The notes: generated by a model from the sequence alone, not told the origin. DNA of 64,000 nucleotides from Rhodoferax sp. U11-2br (GCF_018619435.1 NZ_JAHFZF010000005.1:124001-188000), one strand, 5' to 3'; counted from the first letter of the stretch, positions 43,964-52,756 are shown. Numbers and translations are program-made.

Positions 43964-44452
43964 TTGAAGCAAAACCCTGCAAGGGTATCGATTCAGACCC
44001 AAGATTTTGACGCCACGGCCGAACTTGCCGCCCTGCGTGCAAAGGATGGCCGGGTTGGTGCGGTGTGTTGTTTTGTTGGCACCGTGCGTGACCACACGGC
44101 GGGCCAACCAGGCCAGATCAGCAGCATGGAGCTGGAGCACTACCCGGGCATGACCGAAGCCGCGATTGAGGCCATGATCGATGCCGCTGCGGCACGCTTT
44201 GACATCCTGGGCGCCCGTGTCATCCACCGCATTGGGTTGTTGCAGCCGCTGGACCAGATTGTGCTGGTGGCCGTGACTTCTGCCCACCGGGGTCAGAGTT
44301 TTGCCGCCTGCGAGTTCCTGATGGACTACCTCAAGACCCAGGCACCGTTCTGGAAAAAGGAAACCACGCCCGATGGCTCGCAGTGGGTCGATGCCCGCGT
44401 CAGCGACGATGCGGCGCTGGCCCGCTGGGGCATTGACGCACGCAACAGCTGA
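43964..44452 (+). CDS. moaE: Molybdopterin synthase large subunit MoaE
   Basis: Catalytic subunit (162 aa) that, with MoaD, converts precursor Z to molybdopterin. Seen are GAVCCFVGTVRDHTAG, MELEHYPGMTEAAIEAM, the RIGLLQPLDQIVLVAVTSAHRGQSFAACEFLMDYLKT motif and the catalytic-Lys region PFWKKE. The TTG start at 43964 is supported by GGAGG within the preceding palindromic repeat. moaD is 90 bp upstream. Confidence 0.95.
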   Translation: MKQNPARVSIQTQDFDATAELAALRAKDGRVGAVCCFVGTVRDHTAGQPGQISSMELEHYPGMTEAAIEAMIDAAAARFDILGARVIHRIGLLQPLDQIVLVAVTSAHRGQSFAACEFLMDYLKTQAPFWKKETTPDGSQWVDARVSDDAALARWGIDARNS

Positions 44453-44483
44453 GCTTGGGCCAGCCAGCGCGCCCCCACTCCGA

Positions 44484-44804
44484 TCAGCGCCTGACCCGCA
44501 ACACCAGCATCCGCAGCCAGGGCGCCCGCCAGGCGAGCACCTGTGTCATCAAGCTGGCGGACGCCGCCAGCAGCATGAGCCAGACCAGCACAGCCATCGA
44601 CGGCCGGTCGGCGACGAAGCAGAGCACCGCTGACAGCAGCAGGCCCGTCCAGCCGAGCAGGCGCAGCCGCTGGGTGGCTCGGGCGGTCAACACCGCCTGA
44701 TGGCCAAAAGTCTGCTGCCAATGCACCTCCAGGCTGAGTGCCAGCCAGCCCATGCCGGTGAACGACAACACTGCCGCCAGGCACAGCGTCAGCGCCTCAG
44801 CCAT
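44484..44804 (-). CDS. DUF3325 membrane protein of the siderophore-uptake cluster
   Basis: A 106-aa inner-membrane protein with three hydrophobic helices (ALTLCLAAVLSFTGMGWLAL, LLGWTGLLLSAVLCFVA and MAVLVWLMLLAASASLMTQVL). The pattern and place fit DUF3325, a family found next to PepSY proteins and TonB-dependent receptors. ATG 44804 overlaps the end of the PepSY gene by 8 bp, so it is the last gene of the minus-strand iron operon. Function unknown. Confidence 0.7.
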   Translation of the reverse strand: MAEALTLCLAAVLSFTGMGWLALSLEVHWQQTFGHQAVLTARATQRLRLLGWTGLLLSAVLCFVADRPSMAVLVWLMLLAASASLMTQVLAWRAPWLRMLVLRVRR

Positions 44805-46482
44805 GGGCCACCTCCGCAGTGAGCTGTGACAAGTGCGCCTGGTCACGTTGCGCCAGTTTGCGTGCCACCCAGACGGCGATGCCGGCCGAGGCCAGCAGGC
44901 TCAGATCCACACCAGCCACCGCCCAATACGGCTCGCCGACCATGGTCTTGAACAGATGGTCACCCGTGCTCAGCCAGTTCAGCACAACGGCGGCCAGGGC
45001 CAGCAGGGCAATGCCCCAGCACTGCTCTCGCCAAGCAGGGTTCCTCTTTGCCTGCGCCACCGGTGCGCTGCGCACAAAGGCGTGCAACATGGCCAACACC
45101 CAGAGGCCCCAGAAGGCCAGTTGCTCCCAATCGCCTTTGCCCACCAGATGGCTTGGCAGCACTCGGTTGACCACCAGCATGCCAACAGTGGCAATCACCA
45201 TGCCGGTGACCGTTGTCACCGCCAGCGCATCAACGACGCGGCTGCCCTGGCTGCCGGATTCGGCGTGTTTTCTTTTGCGCTTTTCGACGAAGAAGATGAA
45301 GCCGGTGGCAATACAAACGCAGCCCAGCAGGCCACCGAGCACGTAGAGCCAGCGCAGCAGCCAGTGCCTGAAGTGTTGCAGATGCAGGCCGGTGAGGAAC
45401 TCGTTGATACCACCCACCGCGCTGGGCGGCGGTTCCTCACGCAGCACCTCGCCGGTGCTGGCTTTGAAGTGGATGGCCTGGCCGACCAGCGCGACTTGGT
45501 CGCTGCCAGCACGGTACAGGCTGACGTAGCCGTTGCTGTCGCCCAGGTGTTCGATGAAGAGCAAGCCGACTTCACCTGGCATGTCGCGCGCCGCCCAGCG
45601 CCGCTTGGCCTCCAACACCATCGCATCGACCGACGCCAGCGGCGCCGCGACACCCGCTGGCTCGTGCGGCAGTCCGGTGCGCCGGGCCTCCAACACCTCG
45701 TGCTGTTCGTGCAAGGGCTTGAGCAAGGTGTGGCCAACCGGGAAGTAAACCGTGCTGGCAAAGATCACCAGCCCGGTGAGGGCGAAGAAGAAGTGGAAGG
45801 GTAGGGCGAGCACGCCGCTCAGGTTGTGCAGGTCCAGCGCACTGCGCTGGGTGCGCTTCCAGGGGCGGAAGGTGAAAAATTCGCGAAAGATCTTGCGGTG
45901 CATGATGACCCCGCTGACCAGCGCCACCAGCATGCTGAACCCGGCCAGACCTACCAGCCAGGAGCCTATGTTCTGCCACGACCAGTTCAGCTGGTAATGC
46001 ATGGGGTAGAACCAGCCGCTGCCGATCTTGAGCTTGTCGTCGGGCAGGAACTGGCCCGAGCGCGGGTCGATGGTCGCCCAGCCATTGACGTGTGCGTGTT
46101 CGTCGGTGTCGTCCTTCAGTTTGTTGGGCACGTCGAACTCGCCGCCGATGGCCAGCACCGGGTCACGGTGTGTGGTGTAGGCGTAGAGCGAGGACATGGG
46201 CATCGTATCGGGGTGTGGTAGGGTGCCGATGACGCGCTGTTGCGTCGCCACCATGTCATCCGGATGCGGTTTCAGTTGGGCATAAACCGGCTGCAATACC
46301 TTGTCAAAACTGGGCATAGGCTGGGGCTCGAAGCGCGTTTCGGGAATTGCCCAGCGGTCGATCTCGCGATCAAACACCGACAAGGCACCAAAGAAAAAAG
46401 CGACCATCAGCACAAAACCCAGGACCAGGCCCATCCAGGTGTGCAGCCATGTCATCGATTGGCGGAAGTGGGGAGACATCAT
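44797..46482 (-). CDS. PepSY-associated transmembrane protein (iron-regulated, putative ferric-siderophore reductase)
   Basis: A 561-aa inner-membrane protein starting SPHFRQSMTWLHTWMGLVLGF, with His residues in the first helix as in the PepSY_TM family. A large periplasmic loop (about 45-160) precedes further helices with SMLVALVSGVIMHRKIF and LDLHNLSGVLALPFHFFFALTG, whose spaced His residues could bind heme. The C-terminal half adds four helices. Homologues near siderophore receptors are proposed to reduce ferric siderophores in the periplasm; that role is inferred here. It lies between DUF3649 and DUF3325 genes with overlap or short gaps. Confidence 0.8.
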   Translation of the reverse strand: MMSPHFRQSMTWLHTWMGLVLGFVLMVAFFFGALSVFDREIDRWAIPETRFEPQPMPSFDKVLQPVYAQLKPHPDDMVATQQRVIGTLPHPDTMPMSSLYAYTTHRDPVLAIGGEFDVPNKLKDDTDEHAHVNGWATIDPRSGQFLPDDKLKIGSGWFYPMHYQLNWSWQNIGSWLVGLAGFSMLVALVSGVIMHRKIFREFFTFRPWKRTQRSALDLHNLSGVLALPFHFFFALTGLVIFASTVYFPVGHTLLKPLHEQHEVLEARRTGLPHEPAGVAAPLASVDAMVLEAKRRWAARDMPGEVGLLFIEHLGDSNGYVSLYRAGSDQVALVGQAIHFKASTGEVLREEPPPSAVGGINEFLTGLHLQHFRHWLLRWLYVLGGLLGCVCIATGFIFFVEKRKRKHAESGSQGSRVVDALAVTTVTGMVIATVGMLVVNRVLPSHLVGKGDWEQLAFWGLWVLAMLHAFVRSAPVAQAKRNPAWREQCWGIALLALAAVVLNWLSTGDHLFKTMVGEPYWAVAGVDLSLLASAGIAVWVARKLAQRDQAHLSQLTAEVAHG

Positions 46483-46492
46483 CGAACCTCCG

Positions 46493-46816
46493 TCAGGAAA
46501 GGAGAAGCTGCTGCCAACCCATGGCCGCAGCAGTCATGCACAGTGCACCACCACCCAGTACCGCCCAAACACGGGTGAGCTGGGTGGCAGCAAAGGCCCA
46601 CAGGAACAGGCCCAGGAAAACCAGGAAGGCGAGCAGCAGCAGCGCTGTCTCGGCTTCGTGGAAATCCACCCCCAACGCCACCAGCGCGGCCACCCCCAGG
46701 GCGGTGAAGCCCCAGGTAAAGGCGTAGCTGCCGAGCAATGCAGCGGCAAGGCGGTGAAGAATAATCAGCTGTGTACGCCCGCGTGGGGCGGCGTCTTGAG
46801 GTGTGGGTTTCGTCAT
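46493..46816 (-). CDS. DUF3649 membrane protein
   Basis: A 107-aa inner-membrane protein with three hydrophobic segments, containing HRLAAALLGSYAFTWGFTAL and VLGGGALCMTAAAMGW, the pattern of DUF3649 proteins that accompany iron transport genes. Its ATG overlaps the stop of the receptor gene by one base (TGATG on the minus strand), and the PepSY gene follows after 10 bp. Function unknown. Confidence 0.75.
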   Translation of the reverse strand: MTKPTPQDAAPRGRTQLIILHRLAAALLGSYAFTWGFTALGVAALVALGVDFHEAETALLLLAFLVFLGLFLWAFAATQLTRVWAVLGGGALCMTAAAMGWQQLLLS

Positions 46817-49263
46817 CAGAGTTTGTAGTCAAGCGAAACCATCAGGTTTCTGGGAGATCCGTAAATCGCGCCGTATTGCACGGTGCGCAGGTACTTCTTG
46901 TCGAACAGGTTGTTGATGTTCAGGCGCAGGGTGGTTTTGCTGTTCAGCTCGTAGGCTGCGAACGCGTCGGCAAGAACATAAGCATCCTGGCGCGCACCGC
47001 CAATCTTCGAGACGTCGGACTGCCAGCGCAGCGCAGAGCCCACCCGCAGGCTCGGCAACATCGGTACCCGCGTGTCGGCACGCAGCTTCAATGTGCGGCG
47101 TGGCACCCATTCATAAAGATCATTGCCATCCGGCCCGGTCAGCTTGAGCGACGTGAACCCGGCGGTAAGCTGGGTATCGGCACTGATGCGACCTGTTGCC
47201 TCCACCTCGAAACCCCGCGAGGTCACGTCCTTGGGTTCGTAGTAGTTCTGTTGGGCCACCGTGTCGAAACCAGCAATGGTTGCCAGCCCCTTTTGTGTGG
47301 CGGAGAAAACGGCAAAGGTGGTCAGCAGCTTGCGGTTCAGCCATTCGGCTTTGACACCCACCTCGGTATTGACGCCCTTCATCGGCGCCAGGAAAGCGCC
47401 GTTGACGTTGCGCTGATCCTGGGCCTGGAAGATGTCCGAGTACGAGGCGTAGGCCAGCGTGTCCGGTGTGATGTCGTAGGTCGCTCCGACATAGGGGCTG
47501 GACTTTTCGGTTGTTTCGTTGTCCAGGTTGGTGCCGCCACCGTAGATCGCGGTTCCGTTGCGCTGGAGCTTGATCGAGTTGAGACCAAGGATGCCCTTGA
47601 GTCGGTCGGTCAGTGTCAGTCGGGTCGCTGCGTACAGGCGTGTGATGGCCTGGTTACCGTCGGACGCGACACTCTTGGCACCCCAGGTGGGTTCGGGGTA
47701 GATATCTCCGGAATAAGGGAAGGCTGCTGACAGCGCAGAAGCTGCTGGCGCAGCGAAAGAGTAGGTCAGACTTGTCTGCTTCGAGTGGCTTAAGCCAAAC
47801 ACTGCATCATGCTGGCGACCAAAGGCATCAAAACGGCCGCTCAGGTTCAGATCGACAATGTCGCTTTGTGATTCGTTTTCACTGCGGTAGGGCCAGCCGA
47901 TCAGGCCGGTGTTGTCGTTGTTGAGGTGGCCACTGTTGGTGTAGGCGTAGAACAGCTTGGTGTTGCCTTCGCCCTGGGTGTGGTTGTAGGCGATTTTTGC
48001 CTCCCAGTCGGGCGACAGCGCATGGGTGTACTCGACGAAGGCGTTGAGCGATTTGTTGTTCCAGCGTGTCCAGTCCTGCGAGGTCGACGAAGAGGCATCG
48101 AAGTCGGCCAGTCGACCGTCGGCATAAGGCAGCGTCAGCGAGCCCCACATGGGGGAGCGCTGCTTGGCGTCCTGATAGGTCAAGCCCAGGGTCAACACCC
48201 CGTCGGTACCGATCTGTCCCTCGAGCACACCGTAGATGGAGCTGCGTTTGTTGCTCAGTGCGCGCAGGTAGGAATCCTTGTCTTCCTGCGCCACCACCAG
48301 TCGGCCAGCCCATTTGCCGTCTTCGGTGAGCACCTTGTTGTAGTCCAGAGCCACGCGTTTGAGGCCGTTCGAGCCACCGGCCAGCTGGACTTCGCCGCCG
48401 TCCTTGTTGGTAGGCCGTTTGCGCACGTAATTGATGGTGCCCGACGCGTTGCCAACACCTGTGAGCAGGCCGTTGGCGCCACGAACCAACTCGATTTTCT
48501 CGAACAGGAAGGTGTCCAGCTGACCTTCGACCAGCCCCCAGTCGTTGGTCATGCCCATGCCGTCAACCTGTGTCAGCATCACATCGAAGCCGCGTGCGCT
48601 GTAACCGGTGCGGTTGGTTTCCCACTCCTCGACATGGATGCCGGTGCCCATGCGCAGCGCATCGTTGCTGTTGCTCACGCCGAAGTCACGCAGGCTTTCT
48701 TTGTCGACCGTGCTGATGGTCTGCGGTGTGTCCTTGATCTCCATGGGCAGGTTGGTAGCGCCTTTGGACACGCGGAGTTCGCGCTTGTTCTGGACTGTGA
48801 CCGTCGACAATTGCACCTCAGCCCCTTGGCTGACCACAGGGGCCGGGCGCAGCCCGAAACTGCCATTGGCTTGGCGAAAAGCCTCTAGCCCCGTGCCCGC
48901 GAGCAGAGCAGCAAAACCGGCCGACACCGAATACTGTCCTTTCAGACCCTGGCTGGCCTTGCCTTGGGTGATGTCGCCGCTGGCCGTCAGCAGCACACCT
49001 GCCTCCTCGGCAAAACGATTGAGGCTGGCTGCCAGCGACCCGGCTGGGATGTTGTAGGCCCTGGCCTGGACTGCGGCTTGTGCAGCAGCGGCCTGGGCTT
49101 GGGCTGGCGGCACCCAGCCAAGCAGGGCGACGCTGCCGACGATGGTGAGATGCGCGGCAAATGACAGCGGGTGCAGGGTGAAGGTGGTGTGTTGCTCGGC
49201 TGGTACGGCGCGGTCTGCCTGGCGCTTGTGTTGGCCAAGCGGTTTGATGCGGTGGTTTGACAT
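46816..49263 (-). CDS. TonB-dependent siderophore receptor with STN signalling domain
   Basis: Outer-membrane receptor (815 aa). A long signal sequence ends near residue 57 (AQAQ). The STN/secretin signalling domain follows (about 66-145, YNIPAGSLAASLNRFAEEAG), then the plug (about 170-290, NLPMEIKDTPQTISTVDKES and a TonB-box-like start) and a 22-strand barrel to the C-terminal NLMVSLDYKL. FhuE/FpvA-type features suggest a hydroxamate or mixed siderophore, but the ligand cannot be read. The STN domain and upstream FecI/FecR genes indicate cell-surface signalling in which the loaded receptor induces its own operon. Confidence 0.92.
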   Translation of the reverse strand: MSNHRIKPLGQHKRQADRAVPAEQHTTFTLHPLSFAAHLTIVGSVALLGWVPPAQAQAAAAQAAVQARAYNIPAGSLAASLNRFAEEAGVLLTASGDITQGKASQGLKGQYSVSAGFAALLAGTGLEAFRQANGSFGLRPAPVVSQGAEVQLSTVTVQNKRELRVSKGATNLPMEIKDTPQTISTVDKESLRDFGVSNSNDALRMGTGIHVEEWETNRTGYSARGFDVMLTQVDGMGMTNDWGLVEGQLDTFLFEKIELVRGANGLLTGVGNASGTINYVRKRPTNKDGGEVQLAGGSNGLKRVALDYNKVLTEDGKWAGRLVVAQEDKDSYLRALSNKRSSIYGVLEGQIGTDGVLTLGLTYQDAKQRSPMWGSLTLPYADGRLADFDASSSTSQDWTRWNNKSLNAFVEYTHALSPDWEAKIAYNHTQGEGNTKLFYAYTNSGHLNNDNTGLIGWPYRSENESQSDIVDLNLSGRFDAFGRQHDAVFGLSHSKQTSLTYSFAAPAASALSAAFPYSGDIYPEPTWGAKSVASDGNQAITRLYAATRLTLTDRLKGILGLNSIKLQRNGTAIYGGGTNLDNETTEKSSPYVGATYDITPDTLAYASYSDIFQAQDQRNVNGAFLAPMKGVNTEVGVKAEWLNRKLLTTFAVFSATQKGLATIAGFDTVAQQNYYEPKDVTSRGFEVEATGRISADTQLTAGFTSLKLTGPDGNDLYEWVPRRTLKLRADTRVPMLPSLRVGSALRWQSDVSKIGGARQDAYVLADAFAAYELNSKTTLRLNINNLFDKKYLRTVQYGAIYGSPRNLMVSLDYKL

Positions 49264-49354
49264 GGACGAGTTCCCAAATAGTGGACTGAGTGTTCAGGAA
49301 GCGTGCCGTCAAGGTCATCGCGCTGGCTGCCTGGGCGCGCAGGACGAATGGCAG

Positions 49355-49386
49355 GGCAAGGCGGCTCCGGGGAGTTACGCCTTGCC
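49355..49386. repeat. Strong hairpin in the receptor-gene leader
   Basis: Perfect 9-bp arms GGCAAGGCG / CGCCTTGCC with a 14-nt loop, in the 213-bp gap between fecR and the receptor gene. It could end the fecIR transcript or act as an attenuator or RNA element for the receptor. No T run follows on the minus strand. Confidence 0.5.
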
Positions 49387-49476
49387 GCTTGGGTGGCTGG
49401 TGATGTTCGATCAGCTTGCTTCTCATTAGGTAAATCGGATGAGTTGCCAAAAAGGGAACCAAGGGGCGAAAAAATG

Positions 49477-50472
49477 TCACGAACGTGCCTCGACCGTCAC
49501 CCACCACGACAAACTCCGCTTGACGCGAATCGGCAGGGCGCTCTCCAGCATGGTGAGGGCACGCTCAATGTCGTTGGCGGGATAGACGCCCATGACGCTG
49601 AGTTTGGCGACTTCAGCCGCGACACCCAGGTGGCCGTGCTGGTAGCGGGCCAGATCGTTGATCAATGCCTCCAGCGGGATGTTGTCTGCCACCACCAAAC
49701 CTCGGCGCCAGGCTTCGCGGGCCCGTTCGGCGGGCAGAATGGCAGAGATGTTGTCGGCGGTGAACGCCGCTCTTTCTCCGGCTTCGACGCGTTGCACACT
49801 GCCAGCTGCGTTGCGGATCTCGACGGCGCTTTCAAACACATCAAGTCGCGTGCGCCTGTCGTCATGAAAGACGGAAAAACGGGTGCCCAACGCCTGCAGG
49901 CGACCGAAACGGGTTTCTACGTAGAACGGCCGATTGTTGGGGTCTTGGGCGGTCTCTACCAAAATTTCACCGGCAACCAGCTGGAGCAACCGGGCCCCCG
50001 CGTGGTAATGGACGCTGATGGCACTGTGGGTGTTGAGCCAGACCTGACTGCCATCGTCTAAGGTGATCTCGCGCTGTTCCCCAGGGCTGGTCTGGTAGTC
50101 GGCCTCCCAGGCCATCAGCACCTCGGGTAGCGCGGTGTGCCGCCAGCCCATCCAGCCAGCAATGCCGAGTCCGACAACGCTGGCCAGCCCGGCCAGCGCC
50201 TGCCGCCGTCTGCTGCCTCCACGTTGGGCGGCCTGGATACCGGCCAGCGCTGCTTGATGACCGCCGCTGCGCAAGGGGTCGAAGCGCTGGCTGACGGTCT
50301 CGATATACGACCAGGCTTTGGCATGCGCTTCCGACTGATTCAGCCAGGCTTGCCAGGCCTGGTGGTCGGCCGTGCTGGCCGTGTCGCTCTGCAGGGTGGC
50401 GAACCAGTTGGCGGCTGCTTCCAGCGTGTTGTAGTCCGGCTGCGCGGACGCTGTGGTGATCGTTGACGACAT
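49477..50472 (-). CDS. fecR: FecR-type anti-sigma regulator
   Basis: A 331-aa inner-membrane regulator. The cytoplasmic N-terminus is a DUF4880 domain (AANWFATLQSDTASTADHQAWQAWL, about 20-45). One membrane span (about 92-112, LAGLASVVGLGIAGWMGW) is followed by the periplasmic FecR domain with SPGEQREITLDDGSQVWLNTHSA and RFSVFHDDRRTRLDV. It reads the receptor STN domain and controls the adjacent sigma factor. It starts 1 bp after fecI ends. Confidence 0.92.
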   Translation of the reverse strand: MSSTITTASAQPDYNTLEAAANWFATLQSDTASTADHQAWQAWLNQSEAHAKAWSYIETVSQRFDPLRSGGHQAALAGIQAAQRGGSRRRQALAGLASVVGLGIAGWMGWRHTALPEVLMAWEADYQTSPGEQREITLDDGSQVWLNTHSAISVHYHAGARLLQLVAGEILVETAQDPNNRPFYVETRFGRLQALGTRFSVFHDDRRTRLDVFESAVEIRNAAGSVQRVEAGERAAFTADNISAILPAERAREAWRRGLVVADNIPLEALINDLARYQHGHLGVAAEVAKLSVMGVYPANDIERALTMLESALPIRVKRSLSWWVTVEARS

Positions 50473-50473
50473 C

Positions 50474-50989
50474 TCAGCCCTGTTGCCCCGCTTCGATCAG
50501 GGCACACTGCAGCATGGCCTGGGCGATGTATTTCTTGACCATCCGATCCGAGACGCCCAATTGCGTGGCGATCTCCCGGTAGGGCAGGCCGTCAACCTGG
50601 GCCATGATGAAGGCAGCGGCAGCCTTCTGCGACAGACGACTGAGCATGTTGCTGATTTCGAGCAGGGTTTCGACGACGAGGGCGCGATGTTCAGGTGATT
50701 GTTCGACTGCTTCGGGTCGACAGGCCAGCGTCTGCAGCCAGGCCTGCTCCAGCTCGCGGCGACGCCAGAGGTCGATGCACAGGCCGTTGGCCATGCTGCG
50801 CAGATAACCCCGCGTTTCGGGCGTGCTGTTGAACTGCCTCGGCGCAAGGAGCAAACGTATGAAGGCATCCTGGGCCAGATCGGCAGCATCGGCCGCACAG
50901 CCCAGTCGGCGCCGCAGCCAGGTTTGCAGCCAGCCATGGTGGTTGAGGTAAAGCGTGGTGAGCGGATCGGGCGCGGCGAGAGTGTTCAC
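50474..50989 (-). CDS. fecI: FecI-type ECF sigma factor
   Basis: Iron-starvation sigma factor (171 aa). Region 2 is seen as AADLAQDAFIRLLLAP and ETRGYLRSMANGLCIDLWRR, region 4 as DGLPYREIATQLGVSDRMVKKYIAQAM. GTG 50989 is chosen because TCTGGAG lies 6 nt before it; an ATG at 51010 gives seven more residues. A Fur-type box lies 59 bp upstream, so Fur would control the sigma factor and the sigma factor the receptor operon. Confidence 0.9.
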   Translation of the reverse strand: MNTLAAPDPLTTLYLNHHGWLQTWLRRRLGCAADAADLAQDAFIRLLLAPRQFNSTPETRGYLRSMANGLCIDLWRRRELEQAWLQTLACRPEAVEQSPEHRALVVETLLEISNMLSRLSQKAAAAFIMAQVDGLPYREIATQLGVSDRMVKKYIAQAMLQCALIEAGQQG

Positions 50990-51047
50990 GAGAACTCCAG
51001 AGAACAGCAAGCTGGCTGGCCCGACGGGTTGGCTGGCGTTAATTGTT

Positions 51048-51066
51048 GAGAATGGTTCGCATTATC
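51048..51066. promoter_or_regulatory. Fur box upstream of fecI
   Basis: GAGAATGGTTCGCATTATC, read on the minus strand GATAATGCGAACCATTCTC, matches the 19-bp Fur consensus GATAATGATAATCATTATC at 15 positions. It contains AATGCGAA, the core shared with the tonB and fbpA sites. Confidence 0.75.
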
Positions 51067-51233
51067 GCAAATTGGCTGACAGGCGTCAACGCGGCACGCG
51101 TGATGAGCACTGGGTGCAAGCGCCGTCCACCAAGCTGGTGGGTGTGGCCAAGGCTGAACAAGCCTCCCTCACGGCAAGGCAGACTTCGGCAGCAGCGGTG
51201 CTTGCTTGTCGTCCTTTTGGTGGGTGAGCCGGT

Positions 51234-51866
51234 TCAGGCCACTTTGGCCCGAAACTCCTGCACCGTGGCCACGATGAGTTTGGCGCCAAAGGCACCCACC
51301 AAAACCCCAGCCAGTTTGCCCAACAGCGCCGTGTGGCGGGCATACGCAGCCTGCACACGGGGGTGGGAAAAAGCCAGCGCCAAAAACAGGTGCCAGACCA
51401 GCGCGTTGAGGTAAACCAGAGCAATGGCACTGACCACCAGGGCCAGGCTCGCGTTGGTGGGCAAGGCAGTGGCAAACACGCTGCCGAAGAACAAGGCGGT
51501 TTTGGGGTTCAGGATGTTGGTGATGAATCCGAGCCGAAACGCCGCTCCATGAGACAGCTCGATATTTGCTGTGTTGCTGGTCTTGCCTTGTGTGCGCCAC
51601 AGTTTGTAGCCCAGGTGGCACAGGTAAACACCTCCGGCCAGCTGCAAGGCCTGACGCCAAGCCGGGTGTGCGTTAAACACCAAACCAATCCCGAGGATGG
51701 CCAAGCTGGCCCAGGTGAAGGTGACCGTGGTGACACCCAAGGCCGCTACACACGCGGTGCTGCGTTGGCCACTGGCCGCCAGCTGGCCCACCAGCAGGAA
51801 ATTGGCGCCAGGCAACAGCAGCACCAGCCAGTGAAGAAAACCAATGGTGAGAAGGGTGCTGAGCAT
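51234..51866 (-). CDS. LysE-family exporter
   Basis: A 210-aa inner-membrane protein (221 aa if ATG 51899 is used) with six hydrophobic segments. Family marks are LLLPGANFLLVGQLAASGQRS, the stretch LAGGVYLCHLGYKLWRT and FRLGFITNILNPKTALFFGSVF. LysE/RhtB proteins export amino acids or their analogues; the substrate is unknown. It stands alone. Confidence 0.85.
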   Translation of the reverse strand: MLSTLLTIGFLHWLVLLLPGANFLLVGQLAASGQRSTACVAALGVTTVTFTWASLAILGIGLVFNAHPAWRQALQLAGGVYLCHLGYKLWRTQGKTSNTANIELSHGAAFRLGFITNILNPKTALFFGSVFATALPTNASLALVVSAIALVYLNALVWHLFLALAFSHPRVQAAYARHTALLGKLAGVLVGAFGAKLIVATVQEFRAKVA

Positions 51867-51899
51867 GTGTTGGGTCTGCGAGGTCACTGAAACAAGCAT

Positions 51900-52219
51900 T
51901 ATCCGGGTGAAGTTTTTCTGTTTTGGGGAGAAGAGAAATCACACCGGCGGTGCAGTTTGGGTTGATGCAGGCGTCAGGAACGATGCCGCGGAGGCATTGT
52001 CGGCACTGACGCTGGACGTCTCGGCGTTGGATTGGGTTGACGGAAGTTTGCCAAAGTGTTTGTATGATTGGCCAGTGACTCGTTTAGGCTGAGACTGGTC
52101 GTCCAACTGCGCTGATGCAAATTCGGAAACGGGCCCGAATCCGATCTTCGAATAGCTCTGCGACAGCCATTGAGGTATTGCAAGGTCGGAGCTCAGAGCG
52201 AGAGGTGAAGGCACAAACC
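51900..52219. other. 320-bp stretch without a recognisable gene
   Basis: No ORF here looks like a protein family, and I see no tRNA, repeat copy or strong terminator. The stretch has fewer GC-rich codon-like triplets than its neighbours. With the gap at 52757-52988 it brackets a P-loop gene, so the whole patch may be acquired DNA. Confidence 0.5.
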
Positions 52220-52756
52220 TCAGCTGCCCGAAGAAGCAGAGATCGCTTTGAGAAACTCCTTGGCCTGTGACGGCTCTGTTATCACCCTCCACTGGAGATG
52301 CGCAAATTCGCCATGAGCGCGAAGGGCTGCGAACTTCGATTGGTTCGTTGGATAAGTGGATAGTGACCAAAGCAGTATCGAATCCTTTGAGAGAAACGCC
52401 ATGCGCAGCGACTCTCGATTGCCATGGGACAGGCGAGTGCGCATGAGGCCACGGCTGAGAGAGCGCCAGAGTAAGCGGGAGAACACAGTAAAGCGCCCGT
52501 AGTTGAGCCACACAACGTGCGTGGCTCGCGGCCAGAGCACATCGCGCACGGCGCTGTAGTTGCCATCCGCGACCCAGCGCTCTCCCTGAGTAGCTTCGAT
52601 GATCGAACGCTTGAAATGCTCTGGCGGCACTGCCTGCCAATTCTGCCCCCAATAGTGCGCGTCCAGCTCGATATAAGGGCACTGCATCGCAGCAGCCAGT
52701 TGTTCGGCAAAGGTCGATTTCCCCGCCCCGCTCGTGCCGACTACCAAATAGCGCAT
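52220..52756 (-). CDS. P-loop kinase-like protein (adenylate-kinase/DNA-topology-modulator type)
   Basis: A 178-aa cytoplasmic protein starting MRYLVVGTSGAGKSTFAEQLA with Walker A GTSGAGKST (residues 7-15). ELDAHYWGQNWQAVPPEHFKR, RWVADGNYSAVRDVLWPRA and VVWLNYGRFTVFSRLLWRSL are typical of the AAA/FlaR-like small kinases often named adenylate kinase or topology modulation protein. The true substrate is unknown. It is isolated between two gene-free stretches and has less GC-biased codons than its neighbours. Confidence 0.7.
   Translation of the reverse strand: MRYLVVGTSGAGKSTFAEQLAAAMQCPYIELDAHYWGQNWQAVPPEHFKRSIIEATQGERWVADGNYSAVRDVLWPRATHVVWLNYGRFTVFSRLLWRSLSRGLMRTRLSHGNRESLRMAFLSKDSILLWSLSTYPTNQSKFAALRAHGEFAHLQWRVITEPSQAKEFLKAISASSGS

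Noticed and set aside
47926..48888. Antisense frame of 320 codons in the siderophore receptor gene
   Set aside because: Composition follows the complementary strand of the receptor; no protein family pattern.
48872..48892. AGCCTCTAGCCCC in the receptor gene, resembling the palindromic repeat flank
   Set aside because: It encodes the conserved LAGTGLEAFRQ segment of the STN domain and has no second arm, so the match is coincidental.
51939..52682. Long minus-strand open frame of 247 codons overlapping the P-loop gene
   Set aside because: It lies out of frame with the clear Walker A protein at 52220-52756 and shows no family-like sequence in its non-overlapping part.
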